A stretch of 64,000 bases of DNA, from contig NZ_JAENHL010000008.1 in NCBI RefSeq assembly GCF_016595235.1, forward strand, positions 1,200,624-1,264,623. The letters run 5' to 3'. Both the position numbers and the translations under genes were made by a program. The DNA is from Taklimakanibacter albus (lineage in GTDB: Bacteria; Pseudomonadota; Alphaproteobacteria; Rhizobiales; Aestuariivirgaceae). The notes beneath the pieces are model-generated. The model saw only the letters and a list, made by a program, of their open reading frames with translations. It was not told the DNA's origin and ran no database searches. Below, piece by piece: positions 17,731 to 25,818 of this stretch (within the stretch, counting starts at the first letter, position 1; each line of letters starts with the position of its first letter).

Positions 17731-18093
17731 TCACTTCTTGAAGTGATTGAACGTGATGCTCTTGATCGGCGAGCCGGTGGCCTCGCCTTTCTCATTGATC
17801 TCGATATAGCGCTCGCCACGCTTGACGATCTTGTAGCAGGATGTGTCGGGGCCCGAGCTGAAGGTGATGGTGGCGCAGAAGAGCGACTTGCCTGATTTGA
17901 ACCACCACTTGCCTTTGAAATCCTTGCCCATCACCTTCGCAGCGAATCGGCCCTTGGGGCGGAACTGATAGACCGATCCGCTGTGGAACTCGACAAGCGC
18001 GCCTTCGAGCTTCGGCGTGATGTTCTCGTCCTCGGCGGATGCCGGGACAGACCACATGGAGAGAAGAACGAGAAGCCCGATCAGCCTGCGCAT
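17731..18093 (-). CDS. Small exported protein, paralogue B
   Basis: A 120-residue protein with a signal peptide (LIGLLVLLSMWSVPASAED). The mature part, GALVEFHSGSVYQFRPKG, WWFKSGKSLFC and ITFNHFKK, matches paralogue A in every conserved position including the two cysteines. It starts three bases after the stop of the 158-residue gene upstream, so the two are co-transcribed. Family unknown. The paralogues have diverged at roughly half of positions, so the duplication is not recent, although the copied moaB tail is still clear. Confidence 0.7.
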   Translation of the reverse strand: MRRLIGLLVLLSMWSVPASAEDENITPKLEGALVEFHSGSVYQFRPKGRFAAKVMGKDFKGKWWFKSGKSLFCATITFSSGPDTSCYKIVKRGERYIEINEKGEATGSPIKSITFNHFKK

Positions 18094-18096
18094 CAG

Positions 18097-18573
18097 TTAC
18101 TTTGCTTCGTCCGGACAAGGCACGAGTTTCTCACCCTCCGTCAGGTCCTTGCAGGACCAGCCCATGTAAGAGAAATAGCTGATGGACATGCGGGGCTTGT
18201 TTGCGTTGCCGAGGGCCCAGATGACAATCTTCTGGGAACTTTGGTCGCAGGCCGCATGAAACGCGGATTCGAAGAACACCCCTTTCAGGCTCTTCGTCTT
18301 GTGGACGCGCATCGCCTCTTGCTTGATGATCGGAGTCTTCGGGCCGAGATCGGCGCGGGCAAATGCCTTGACCTTCTTTCGCACATCGGCGACTTGCTGC
18401 TTCGAGCAGGTGAATTTCTTTTGATCCAGCGAGATGATGTACCGGAAATCAAGGCCATTGAGCTTGTCCCGGATCGTAATCGGTTTGGCGGCAGCGGCCG
18501 GCTGCGCCATCAGGAACGATGCCGCCAGGATGGCGAATAGCATCCGGGCCAGTGAACGTTGAGAGTTGGTCAT
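18097..18573 (-). CDS. Exported protein of unknown function
   Basis: A 158-residue protein with an N-terminal signal peptide (LARMLFAILAASFLMAQPAAA). The mature region is Lys-rich and contains cysteines near residues 52, 107, 145 and 153. I do not recognise a family. The ATG at 18573 is chosen over an ORF start at 18657 because it begins directly before the signal sequence. A dyad at 18608-18623 lies 35 bases upstream. The gene is first in a unit with paralogue B and is divergent from the LuxR-type regulator. Confidence 0.65.
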   Translation of the reverse strand: MTNSQRSLARMLFAILAASFLMAQPAAAAKPITIRDKLNGLDFRYIISLDQKKFTCSKQQVADVRKKVKAFARADLGPKTPIIKQEAMRVHKTKSLKGVFFESAFHAACDQSSQKIVIWALGNANKPRMSISYFSYMGWSCKDLTEGEKLVPCPDEAK

Positions 18574-18607
18574 GACCGCCAGAGTGCCAAATCCAGGGCA
18601 AACCGCA

Positions 18608-18623
18608 CCTCTCAGACGGGAGG
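18608..18623. promoter_or_regulatory. 16-bp dyad CCTCTC-AGAC-GGGAGG
   Basis: Same pattern as 17642-17657 with one G:T-type mismatch in the arms. It lies 35-50 bases upstream of the exported-protein gene starting at 18573, in the divergent region with the LuxR-type gene. Confidence 0.55.
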
Positions 18624-18723
18624 CTTCAGGGTTCCGGTGGCGGACCAGTGCCGGCATGACCCATATGGGCCATGCAATCCAGCCGCCCCCGCGTTAGCAT
18701 GCCCGATGCGGAGCGAGACTTGA

Positions 18724-18739
18724 CCTCCCATCCGGGAGG
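18724..18739. promoter_or_regulatory. 16-bp dyad CCTCCC-ATCC-GGGAGG
   Basis: A perfect 6-4-6 dyad 52-67 bases upstream of the LuxR-type gene start. With the two CCTCTC boxes it forms a set of three sites around one regulator. LuxR/GerE-type proteins bind dyads of this size as dimers, so autoregulation is plausible. Confidence 0.55.
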
Positions 18740-18790
18740 CGATCAGATGAAGACGGCTTGGCGGGCCGAAGTATTTTTCCGGGACGGCGT

Positions 18791-19888
18791 ATGGACCACG
18801 ATAGACTGATCGACCGCATCTACGAAGCTGCGATTGTTCCCGACCTCTGGGACCGCATTCTCCAGGACGTATCGGAGATGGCCGGGTGTTTCGGGGCGGT
18901 CTTCAGCACGACGGCAAGCACCGACAATGTCGGGCGCTGGATCAGCTCGCCGGCGCTGCGCGACCTCATGGAGGATTTCGCGCGCGACAGCGAGCTGCAG
19001 GCCAATAATCTGTGGCTCCAGCGCGCCATGGCGGCGAAACATCACGGTTTTGTGGGCAATGACAAGCTCTACGGCGCCGAAGAGCTGGAACGCAATCTGT
19101 CCTATTCGAAGTTCTTCTATCCGCGCGGTCTGGGCTACTGCGCCGGCACCGTCATTCCCATGCCCAATGGCGATATCGCCGTCTTCAATCTCGAACGGCG
19201 CTATACTGACGGGCCGGTTCCCGACGACAAGATCGCCGCCTTGGACGGCATTCGCCCGCATCTCGGCCGTGCCGCCGTCATCGCCACCCGTCTCAATCTC
19301 GAAAGAGCGAATTCCGTGGTCGAGGCGCTCGGAACCTCCGGGCTGGCGGCCGCGGTGCTGGCAAAGAGCGGGCGGGTGATCGCCGCCAATGACCGGTTGG
19401 AGGGGCTCTCCGAGCAGTTCATGATCCTCGCGCATGACAAGATCGCGGCCGCGGATCGTCGGGCGAATACGCTTCTCGGCACGGCGCTCGAGCAGATTTC
19501 CTCGGCCGCGACGACGCGGTCGATCCCTATTCCCGCCAGTCCCGGATCACCCTCGGCGGTCGCCCATATCCTGCCTTTGCCCGGTGAGGCGGCCGACATC
19601 TTCTTTTGCGCCCAGGCCCTCCTGGTGGTGACGCAGCTCGACCGTCCGAGCGCGCCGGCGGCGGAGCTGCTCGGCGGGCTCTTCGACCTGACCCCCACCG
19701 AAGCGCGGGTCGCCCGATGCATCGCCGAAGGCAAAAGCACGGAAGAAACGGCCAGCGCCCTCAAGCTCACACGCGAAACGGTGCGCTGGTATCTCAAGGC
19801 GATTTTCGCGAAAACCGGCGTCAGCCGCCAGGCCGAGCTCAGCGCGCTCCTCGCCGGAGCCGTTCTCCATGGCGGCAAGCGGTCATAG
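18791..19888 (+). CDS. LuxR-type helix-turn-helix regulator
   Basis: A 365-residue regulator. The C-terminal GerE/LuxR domain occupies about 295-355 (LTPTEARVARCIAEGKSTEE, then LKLTRETVRWYLKAIFAKTG), with the recognition helix in ETVRWYLKAIFAKTG. The N-terminal ~280 residues are not an autoinducer-binding or receiver domain that I recognise; this large-N-terminus class is common in Hyphomicrobiales. The ATG at 18791 has a weak ribosome site; a TTG at 18758 is possible. It is divergent from the small exported proteins, and shared dyads suggest that they are its targets. Confidence 0.82.
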   Translation: MDHDRLIDRIYEAAIVPDLWDRILQDVSEMAGCFGAVFSTTASTDNVGRWISSPALRDLMEDFARDSELQANNLWLQRAMAAKHHGFVGNDKLYGAEELERNLSYSKFFYPRGLGYCAGTVIPMPNGDIAVFNLERRYTDGPVPDDKIAALDGIRPHLGRAAVIATRLNLERANSVVEALGTSGLAAAVLAKSGRVIAANDRLEGLSEQFMILAHDKIAAADRRANTLLGTALEQISSAATTRSIPIPASPGSPSAVAHILPLPGEAADIFFCAQALLVVTQLDRPSAPAAELLGGLFDLTPTEARVARCIAEGKSTEETASALKLTRETVRWYLKAIFAKTGVSRQAELSALLAGAVLHGGKRS

Positions 19889-20004
19889 CTTCAGCCCTCC
19901 GCCGTCGCCTTAAAACGATCACTTCGAAGCGCGGCAAACGATCAATTTATATCGGACGGCCGATTTAACCACCCGTACAGATACTGTCATATACAACGTC
20001 GTAG

Positions 20005-20130
20005 ATGCCTTAGAGCTAATTCCGCCAAAGTTGCAGACTTTGGCGATAAGAATTCGCTCCAAGATATTGATTTGGCGCGAATCCTTATCGGCGAAGCGAT
20101 TCCGCTTCGCCGGGATGCGCGCTAAGGCAT
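20005..20130. ncRNA. Cloverleaf-folding intergenic element
   Basis: A 126-base stretch with four nested stems. The outer stem pairs 20005-20016 with 20119-20130 (11 of 12 pairs). Inside it are hairpin 1 (20023-20031 with 20037-20045, nine perfect pairs), hairpin 2 (20045-20057 with 20077-20089, twelve of thirteen pairs, plus CCAA/TTGG in the loop) and hairpin 3 (20090-20098 with 20103-20111, nine perfect pairs, tetraloop ATTC). The arms adjoin with almost no spacers, giving a four-way junction in RNA or single-stranded DNA. It is not a tRNA. It ends 44 bases before the start of a binding-protein gene and is AT-richer than its surroundings. It may be a structured leader, a small RNA or a mobile palindromic element. 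Confidence 0.6.
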
Positions 20131-20174
20131 GTCGGACGGCGCCCGATTCTATCCAAGCCCTTCTGGAGTTGACG

Positions 20175-20963
20175 ATGCATAAAATGTTCAAAGCACTTGT
20201 TCTGGCGGCCGGCCTAACGGCGCTGCAGACGGGTCTCGCACATGCCGATCTGAAGATTGGTTTTGCGGCTGAACCTTTTCCGCCCTTCAGTTCGAAGGAC
20301 GCTTCCGGCCAGTGGGTAGGCTGGGAAGTCGATGCGATCGACGCCGTATGCAAGGCGATGAACGAAAAATGCGATTATGTCGAAGTGGCCTGGGACGGCA
20401 TCATCCCGGCGCTGCAGTCGAACACGATCGACGTCATCTGGAGCGCCATGTCGATCACGCCCAAGCGCCGGGCAGTCATCGATTTCTCCGATCCCTATTA
20501 CCGCACCACTTTGTTCGTCGTCGGTCCCAAGAATGGCGATCTCGACGTCACGCCGGCGCATCTCGCCGATAAGACGATCGGCGTCCAGGGCACAACCGTC
20601 TCGGCCAAACATGCCGAGGATGACTATGCGCCGGCCGGCGCCACGATCAAAACCTATGCCACCCAGGATGAGGCCAATCAGGACCTCGCTTCCGGACGCA
20701 TCGACTACACGATCGGCAGCGCCGCGGTGATGAAGGGCTTCCTCGAAACCGACGGCGGCAAGGGCTGCTGCGAATACAAGGCCAGCGTCACCGATGCGAA
20801 GGTCCTGGGCGAAGGCATCGGCGCCGGCATCCGCAAGGGCGACGCGGCTCTCAAGGCCAAGCTCGACGCCGCCATCAAGGACGTGGCGAAGTCCGGCGAG
20901 TTCGACCGCATCACCGCCAAGTATCCCGAGCTCAAGGACGCCATCACCACACCCAAGCCCTGA
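20175..20963 (+). CDS. Amino-acid ABC transporter substrate-binding protein
   Basis: A 262-residue periplasmic protein of the SBP_bac_3 (cluster 3) family. The signal peptide is KALVLAAGLTALQTGLAHAD, and the mature part starts with DLKIGFAAEPFPPFSS. The family-typical GWEVDAIDAVCKAM, a conserved Arg in MSITPKRRAVIDFSDPYY and LASGRIDYTIG are visible; these bind the alpha-amino/carboxyl of amino acids. The ATG at 20175 has GGAG seven bases before it. No permease or ATPase is adjacent, so it is an orphan component. A hairpin terminator follows 20 bases downstream. Confidence 0.88.
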   Translation: MHKMFKALVLAAGLTALQTGLAHADLKIGFAAEPFPPFSSKDASGQWVGWEVDAIDAVCKAMNEKCDYVEVAWDGIIPALQSNTIDVIWSAMSITPKRRAVIDFSDPYYRTTLFVVGPKNGDLDVTPAHLADKTIGVQGTTVSAKHAEDDYAPAGATIKTYATQDEANQDLASGRIDYTIGSAAVMKGFLETDGGKGCCEYKASVTDAKVLGEGIGAGIRKGDAALKAKLDAAIKDVAKSGEFDRITAKYPELKDAITTPKP

Positions 20964-20983
20964 GACCGCGGGCTGAGCCGTCG

Positions 20984-21000
20984 GCGCCCCCGCGGGGCGC
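20984..21000 (+). terminator. Hairpin after the binding-protein gene
   Basis: GCGCCCC and GGGGCGC pair exactly around CGC; a short TTTT lies nine bases further on. A moderately strong terminator candidate 20 bases after the stop. Confidence 0.6.
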
Positions 21001-21064
21001 GCGATGGTTTTGCTTGGCCGTTCTTGTTCTTGATTTGTTCAGGGAGAACGCCTATATTTCTCCC

Positions 21065-22201
21065 ATGACGACCCTCATCGACAGACGCCAGACAAGCGGG
21101 CTCGACCTCTCCGCCTTGGGAGCGGCCCGCTACGCGACCCTGCCGCAGCAGCAGCGCGGACGGGGCGCCCTCGTCAATATGCCGGGACGCTATGAGCGGC
21201 ACGGCACCCAGATCTTCGATGACGGCTGGCAGACGCTCGAGGAGCTGCCGCCGTTCAAGACCACGGTCTATGCGGAAACGCCGAAGAAGATCATCACCAC
21301 CAACGACTCGCCCGACATCTCCTTCCGCCAGTCGATCAATCCCTATCGCGGCTGCGAGCATGGCTGCACCTACTGCTATGCGAGGCCCACCCATGCCTAT
21401 ATGGGCCTCTCGCCCGGGCTCGATTTCGAAAGCAAGCTCTTCGCCAAGACCAATGCGGCGAGCCTGCTCAGGGCCGAATTGGCGAACCCCAATTACCAGC
21501 CCCTGACCATCGCGCTCGGCGCCAATACCGATCCCTATCAGCCGATCGAGCGCGAATACCGCATCACCCGGCAGATCCTGGAAGTCTTGTCGGAATTCAA
21601 CCATCCGGTCGGCATCGTCACCAAATCGGCGCTGGTGCTGCGCGATCTCGACATCCTGGAAGACATGGCGAAACGCAATCTGGTGAAGGTGGCGGTGTCG
21701 GTGACGACGCTCGATCCCAAGCTCGCGCGCGCCATGGAGCCGCGTGCCGCGACGCCGCCCAGAAGGCTCGGCACGATCGAGGCGCTGTCGAAAGCCGGCG
21801 TCCCCACCGTCGTGATGTCGGCGCCGATCATTCCGGGCCTCAATGACAGCGAGATCGAAGGCATCCTGAAAGCGGCCTACGCGGCGGGAGCGCGCGAAGC
21901 GGGCTATGTCGTGCTGAGGCTGCCGCTCGAAGTGAAGGACATCTTCCGCGCCTGGCTCGAGGAGGCGCTGCCCGACCGCGCCGCCAAGGTCATGTCGCTC
22001 GTCCGGCAGATCCGCCAGGGCAAGGAGAATGATTCCACTTTCGGGCGCCGCTTCACCGGCACCGGACCTTATGCCTGGACGATCGGCCGGCGTTTCGAGA
22101 TGGCGGCGCAGCGGCTAGGCTATAACAAGAACCGCCGCCAGCTTTCGACCGACGCCTTCCGGCGGCCGCCGCAGCCCGGCGAGCAGCTCAAGCTTTTCTG
22201 A
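21065..22201 (+). CDS. PA0069-family radical SAM protein
   Basis: A 378-residue radical SAM protein. The [4Fe-4S]-SAM motif is CEHGCTYCYA (Cx3CxxC). The wider NPYRGCEHGCTYCYARPTH pattern is the mark of the PA0069/'spore photoproduct lyase-like' Rv2578c group. The C-terminus carries a QRLGYNKNR region. No substrate is established for this family. The ATG at 21065 (MTTLIDRR) is preferred over 21014; the nearest GGGAGAA is 17 bases upstream. It is followed 11 bases later by the PEP-mutase-like gene. Confidence 0.85.
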   Translation: MTTLIDRRQTSGLDLSALGAARYATLPQQQRGRGALVNMPGRYERHGTQIFDDGWQTLEELPPFKTTVYAETPKKIITTNDSPDISFRQSINPYRGCEHGCTYCYARPTHAYMGLSPGLDFESKLFAKTNAASLLRAELANPNYQPLTIALGANTDPYQPIEREYRITRQILEVLSEFNHPVGIVTKSALVLRDLDILEDMAKRNLVKVAVSVTTLDPKLARAMEPRAATPPRRLGTIEALSKAGVPTVVMSAPIIPGLNDSEIEGILKAAYAAGAREAGYVVLRLPLEVKDIFRAWLEEALPDRAAKVMSLVRQIRQGKENDSTFGRRFTGTGPYAWTIGRRFEMAAQRLGYNKNRRQLSTDAFRRPPQPGEQLKLF

Positions 22202-22212
22202 AGAGGAACATC

Positions 22213-23052
22213 ATGATCACCCAGGCGGAAAAAGGAAAACTGTTCGCGAGCCTGCATGAGGAGCCCGGCATCTTCGTCATCCCCAATGCCTGGGATGCCG
22301 GCAGCGCCAGGCTCTTGCAGAATCTGGGCTTCCAGGCGATCGCCACGACCAGCGCCGGCTTCGCCTTCACCATCGGCAAGCCCGACGGCACCGGCGCCGT
22401 CACCCGCGAGGAGCATCTCGGCAATGCCCGGGCGATCGCCGAGGCGACAAGCCTGCCGGTCTCGGCCGATCTCGAAGGCGGCTTCGGCGATGCGCCGGAA
22501 GACTGCGCCAAGACCATTCGTCTCGCCGGCCAGACCGGCATCGTCGGCGGCTCGATCGAAGACGCCACGACACGCAAGGACGATCCGATCTATGATTTCG
22601 AAGCGGCGGTCGAGCGCGTCACGGCGGCGGCCGAAGCGGCGCGCGCTCTGCCCTTCCGCTTCACGCTTACCGCACGGTCGGAGAATTTCCTGCATGACCG
22701 GCCCAATCTCGCCGACACGATCATGCGGCTGCAGGCTTTCCAGGATGCCGGGGCCGACGTCCTCTTCGCGCCGGGCCTCACCAACCCGCGAGATATCGAG
22801 ACGGTCGTCCGGGAAGTCGACCGTCCGGTCAATGTGGTCATGGGCCTGAAAGGCGTGCCCCTGTCGGTCGAGGAGCTTGGCCGCCTCGGCGTCAGACGCA
22901 TCAGCGTTGGCGGCTCCTTCACCCGCGCGGCGATCGGCGCCTTCCTGGCGGCGGCGCGCGAAGTGCAGACGAAGGGAACTTTCACCTTCGCCAAGGAAGC
23001 GACGCCGCATGGCGAGCTCAACGCCATCTTCGCCGCCTGGCCGAAGAATTGA
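22213..23052 (+). CDS. Isocitrate lyase/PEP mutase-family enzyme
   Basis: A 279-residue TIM-barrel protein. It starts with FVIPNAWDAGSARLLQ, and has the Mg2+-binding SADLEGGFGD and the GGSIEDAT segment typical of the phosphoenolpyruvate mutase/isocitrate lyase superfamily. The Cys of true isocitrate lyases (KKCGH) is absent, so it is closer to the oxaloacetate/carboxyphosphonoenolpyruvate-type lyases. The reaction is a C-C or C-P bond cleavage on an unknown 2-oxo or malate-like acid. It follows the radical SAM gene by 11 bases and may be co-transcribed with it and rnhB. Confidence 0.83.
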   Translation: MITQAEKGKLFASLHEEPGIFVIPNAWDAGSARLLQNLGFQAIATTSAGFAFTIGKPDGTGAVTREEHLGNARAIAEATSLPVSADLEGGFGDAPEDCAKTIRLAGQTGIVGGSIEDATTRKDDPIYDFEAAVERVTAAAEAARALPFRFTLTARSENFLHDRPNLADTIMRLQAFQDAGADVLFAPGLTNPRDIETVVREVDRPVNVVMGLKGVPLSVEELGRLGVRRISVGGSFTRAAIGAFLAAAREVQTKGTFTFAKEATPHGELNAIFAAWPKN

Positions 23053-23084
23053 CGACCGCCCTCTGATGCAGCCAGATTGGCTGC

Positions 23085-23729
23085 ATGGTGCGAATCGATT
23101 CCAGCCTGCTGCCTAATTTCGACTTCGAGCGCGAGGCTCTGACGCGCGGCTTCGCGCGCGTCGCCGGCATCGATGAGGCCGGACGCGGTCCCTGGGCGGG
23201 TCCGGTGGTCGCCGCCGCGGTCATTCTCGATCCCGACGACCTGCCCGATGGACTTAATGATTCGAAGAAGCTCACCCATGCACGGCGTGCGGAGTTGCAC
23301 GACATCATTCTCGCCAAAGCGGAAGTCGGCATCGGCATCGTCGATGTCGCGGTGATCGACCGCGACAACATCCTGCAGGCGACCTATGCGGCGATGATCC
23401 AGGCGGTTGCTGCACTCGCCAGCGCCCCGCTCTTCGCCTTGGTCGATGGCAATCGGGCGCCCAAGCTCGCCTGCCCGGTCGAGACGGTCATCGAGGGCGA
23501 CGGCAAATGCCTGTCGATCGCGGCCGCATCGATCATCGCCAAAGTCACGCGCGACCGGATGATGGTCGATCTCGACCAGCAATATCCAGGCTATGGCTTC
23601 GCCAAGCACAAGGGCTACGGCACCGCCGAACATCAGGAAGCGCTGGCGCGGCTCGGTCCCACGACACATCACCGGCGCTCCTTCGAGCCGATCCGCGTCC
23701 TGTTCGAAACTGCAACGGCCAGTCTCTAG
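23085..23729 (+). CDS. rnhB: Ribonuclease HII
   Basis: A 214-residue RNase HII. The first catalytic pair, Asp30-Glu31, is in GIDEAGRGP; later acidic residues in ALVDGNRAP and KVTRDRMMVDLD complete the site. It cuts RNA in RNA/DNA hybrids and removes single ribonucleotides from DNA. The arrangement rnhB followed by ccrM is usual in Hyphomicrobiales. The start follows the PEP-mutase-like gene by 32 bases. Confidence 0.92.
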   Translation: MVRIDSSLLPNFDFEREALTRGFARVAGIDEAGRGPWAGPVVAAAVILDPDDLPDGLNDSKKLTHARRAELHDIILAKAEVGIGIVDVAVIDRDNILQATYAAMIQAVAALASAPLFALVDGNRAPKLACPVETVIEGDGKCLSIAAASIIAKVTRDRMMVDLDQQYPGYGFAKHKGYGTAEHQEALARLGPTTHHRRSFEPIRVLFETATASL

Positions 23730-23760
23730 GCCCTCGCGAAAATGGCTCAAAACAGAGCTC

Positions 23761-24961
<1,201 letters not shown>

Positions 24962-25022
24962 GCCCCTTACCCCACCCGGCGCTTCGCACCGCTTCTCCCA
25001 CTTCGCGGGGCGGACGCCGGGA

Positions 25023-25098
25023 TCATCTGCGCGACGATCTTGCGCATGACGCTGGGCAGCGCTTCGCTGTCCAGCTCGCTTTTGTGCACCCAGCGCGC
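25023..25098. repeat. Direct repeat 1: copied 3' end of mutY
   Basis: Seventy-six bases that match 25824-25899 at about 72 positions, offset 801. On the minus strand they encode VHKSELDSEALPSVMRKIV, the MutY C-terminal residues, but continue into a different tail. With repeat 2 they flank the higBA operon and appear to mark its insertion. Confidence 0.85.
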
Positions 25099-25108
25099 CT
25101 CACCCTCT

Positions 25109-25136
25109 TGTTCCCAAATCGGGAACACCCTATATT
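25109..25136 (+). promoter_or_regulatory. higBA operator and -10 box
   Basis: A dyad TGTTCCC (25109-25115) / GGGAACA (25121-25127) around AAATC, then TATATT (25131-25136). The dyad is a likely HigA autorepression site. The -10 is only five bases before the higB ATG, so the transcript may be leaderless. Confidence 0.65.
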
Positions 25137-25141
25137 GGGCA

Positions 25142-25438
25142 ATGCAGGTCATTGCCAAGCGAACACTGAAGCTGTTCTGGGTGCGACACCCGAAGGCGGA
25201 AACTCCCCTTAAGAACTGGTATCAGGTCGTGGACAAGGCAAGTTGGAACACGCCCGCAGACGTAAAGCGGATGTTCGGCACGACCGTCGACTTCATAGGA
25301 GACAACCGCCTTATCTTCGACATAGGCGGGAACAAGTACAGGCTGGTGGTGCATGTGGCTTATGCCTACAAACGCGTCTTGATCAAGTTTGTGGGCACAC
25401 ACATGGAATATGACGCCATCGACGCGGAGACTGTGTGA
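25142..25438 (+). CDS. higB: HigB-family toxin
   Basis: A 98-residue toxin of the HigB family (PF09907 type), starting MQVIAKRTLKLFWVRHPKAE and containing KRMFGTTVDFIGDNRLIFDI and YKRVLIKFVGTHMEYD. Family members are ribosome-dependent mRNA interferases with the RelE fold; the basic and His residues near the C-terminus fit the active site. The start at 25142 fits the family N-terminus; the longer ORF from 25040 would read into the mutY repeat. Toxin precedes antitoxin, the usual higBA order. The stop overlaps the antitoxin ATG (TGATG). AT content is higher than in the neighbours, a sign of transfer. Confidence 0.88.
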   Translation: MQVIAKRTLKLFWVRHPKAETPLKNWYQVVDKASWNTPADVKRMFGTTVDFIGDNRLIFDIGGNKYRLVVHVAYAYKRVLIKFVGTHMEYDAIDAETV

Positions 25439-25818
25439 TGAGGAATATTCGTGCGATACGCAACGAGGTGGACTACGACTGGGCGCTCGCCGAAATTGCC
25501 CACTACTTTGAAAACCAGCCAGCACCTGGAACGGTGGCCGCCGACCGCTTCGATGTTCTGGCGAGCCTGATCGAAGCTTACGAGGCGAAGAATTGGCCGA
25601 TCGAACCAACTGATCCTGTCGAGGCGATTGAGTATCGCATGGAAATCTCCGGCTACACTCAGAAGGATCTGAGCGAGCTCATCGGATCACGTTCTCGCGC
25701 GTCGGAAATCCTGAAACGCAAACGTCCTTTGACGATGCAAATGGCGCACAAGCTTTCGGTGGAGTGGAATATTCCTGCCGAAGTTCTACTCAAGCCGTAT
25801 CATCTCGATACAAGATAG
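25438..25818 (+). CDS. higA: HigA-family antitoxin
   Basis: A 126-residue antitoxin. The N-terminal half, likely the toxin-binding part, has the DYDWALAEIAHYFENQPAPG segment. The C-terminal half is an XRE helix-turn-helix (YTQKDLSELIGSRSRASEIL) that would bind the dyad at 25109-25127. By family it neutralises HigB and represses the operon. The ATG overlaps the toxin stop by one base, giving translational coupling. Its stop is one base away from the convergent mutY stop. Confidence 0.88.
   Translation: MRNIRAIRNEVDYDWALAEIAHYFENQPAPGTVAADRFDVLASLIEAYEAKNWPIEPTDPVEAIEYRMEISGYTQKDLSELIGSRSRASEILKRKRPLTMQMAHKLSVEWNIPAEVLLKPYHLDTR

Noticed and set aside
17544-17741. A 65-residue plus-strand gene between the paralogues
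   Set aside because: Only its C-terminal part has a match, to the MoaB tail, and that part is the duplicated fragment.
20005-20130. A tRNA or tmRNA identity for the cloverleaf
   Set aside because: Stem lengths, lack of the T-loop GTTCRANNC and lack of a CCA-type acceptor end do not fit.
24967-25158. A 63-residue minus-strand gene before higBA
   Set aside because: Its middle is the copied MutY C-terminus and its start lies in the higBA promoter; it is best seen as a remnant of the mutY end.
25435-25818. GTG start at 25435 for higA
   Set aside because: The ATG at 25438 overlaps the toxin stop in the usual TGATG coupling and matches family N-termini.
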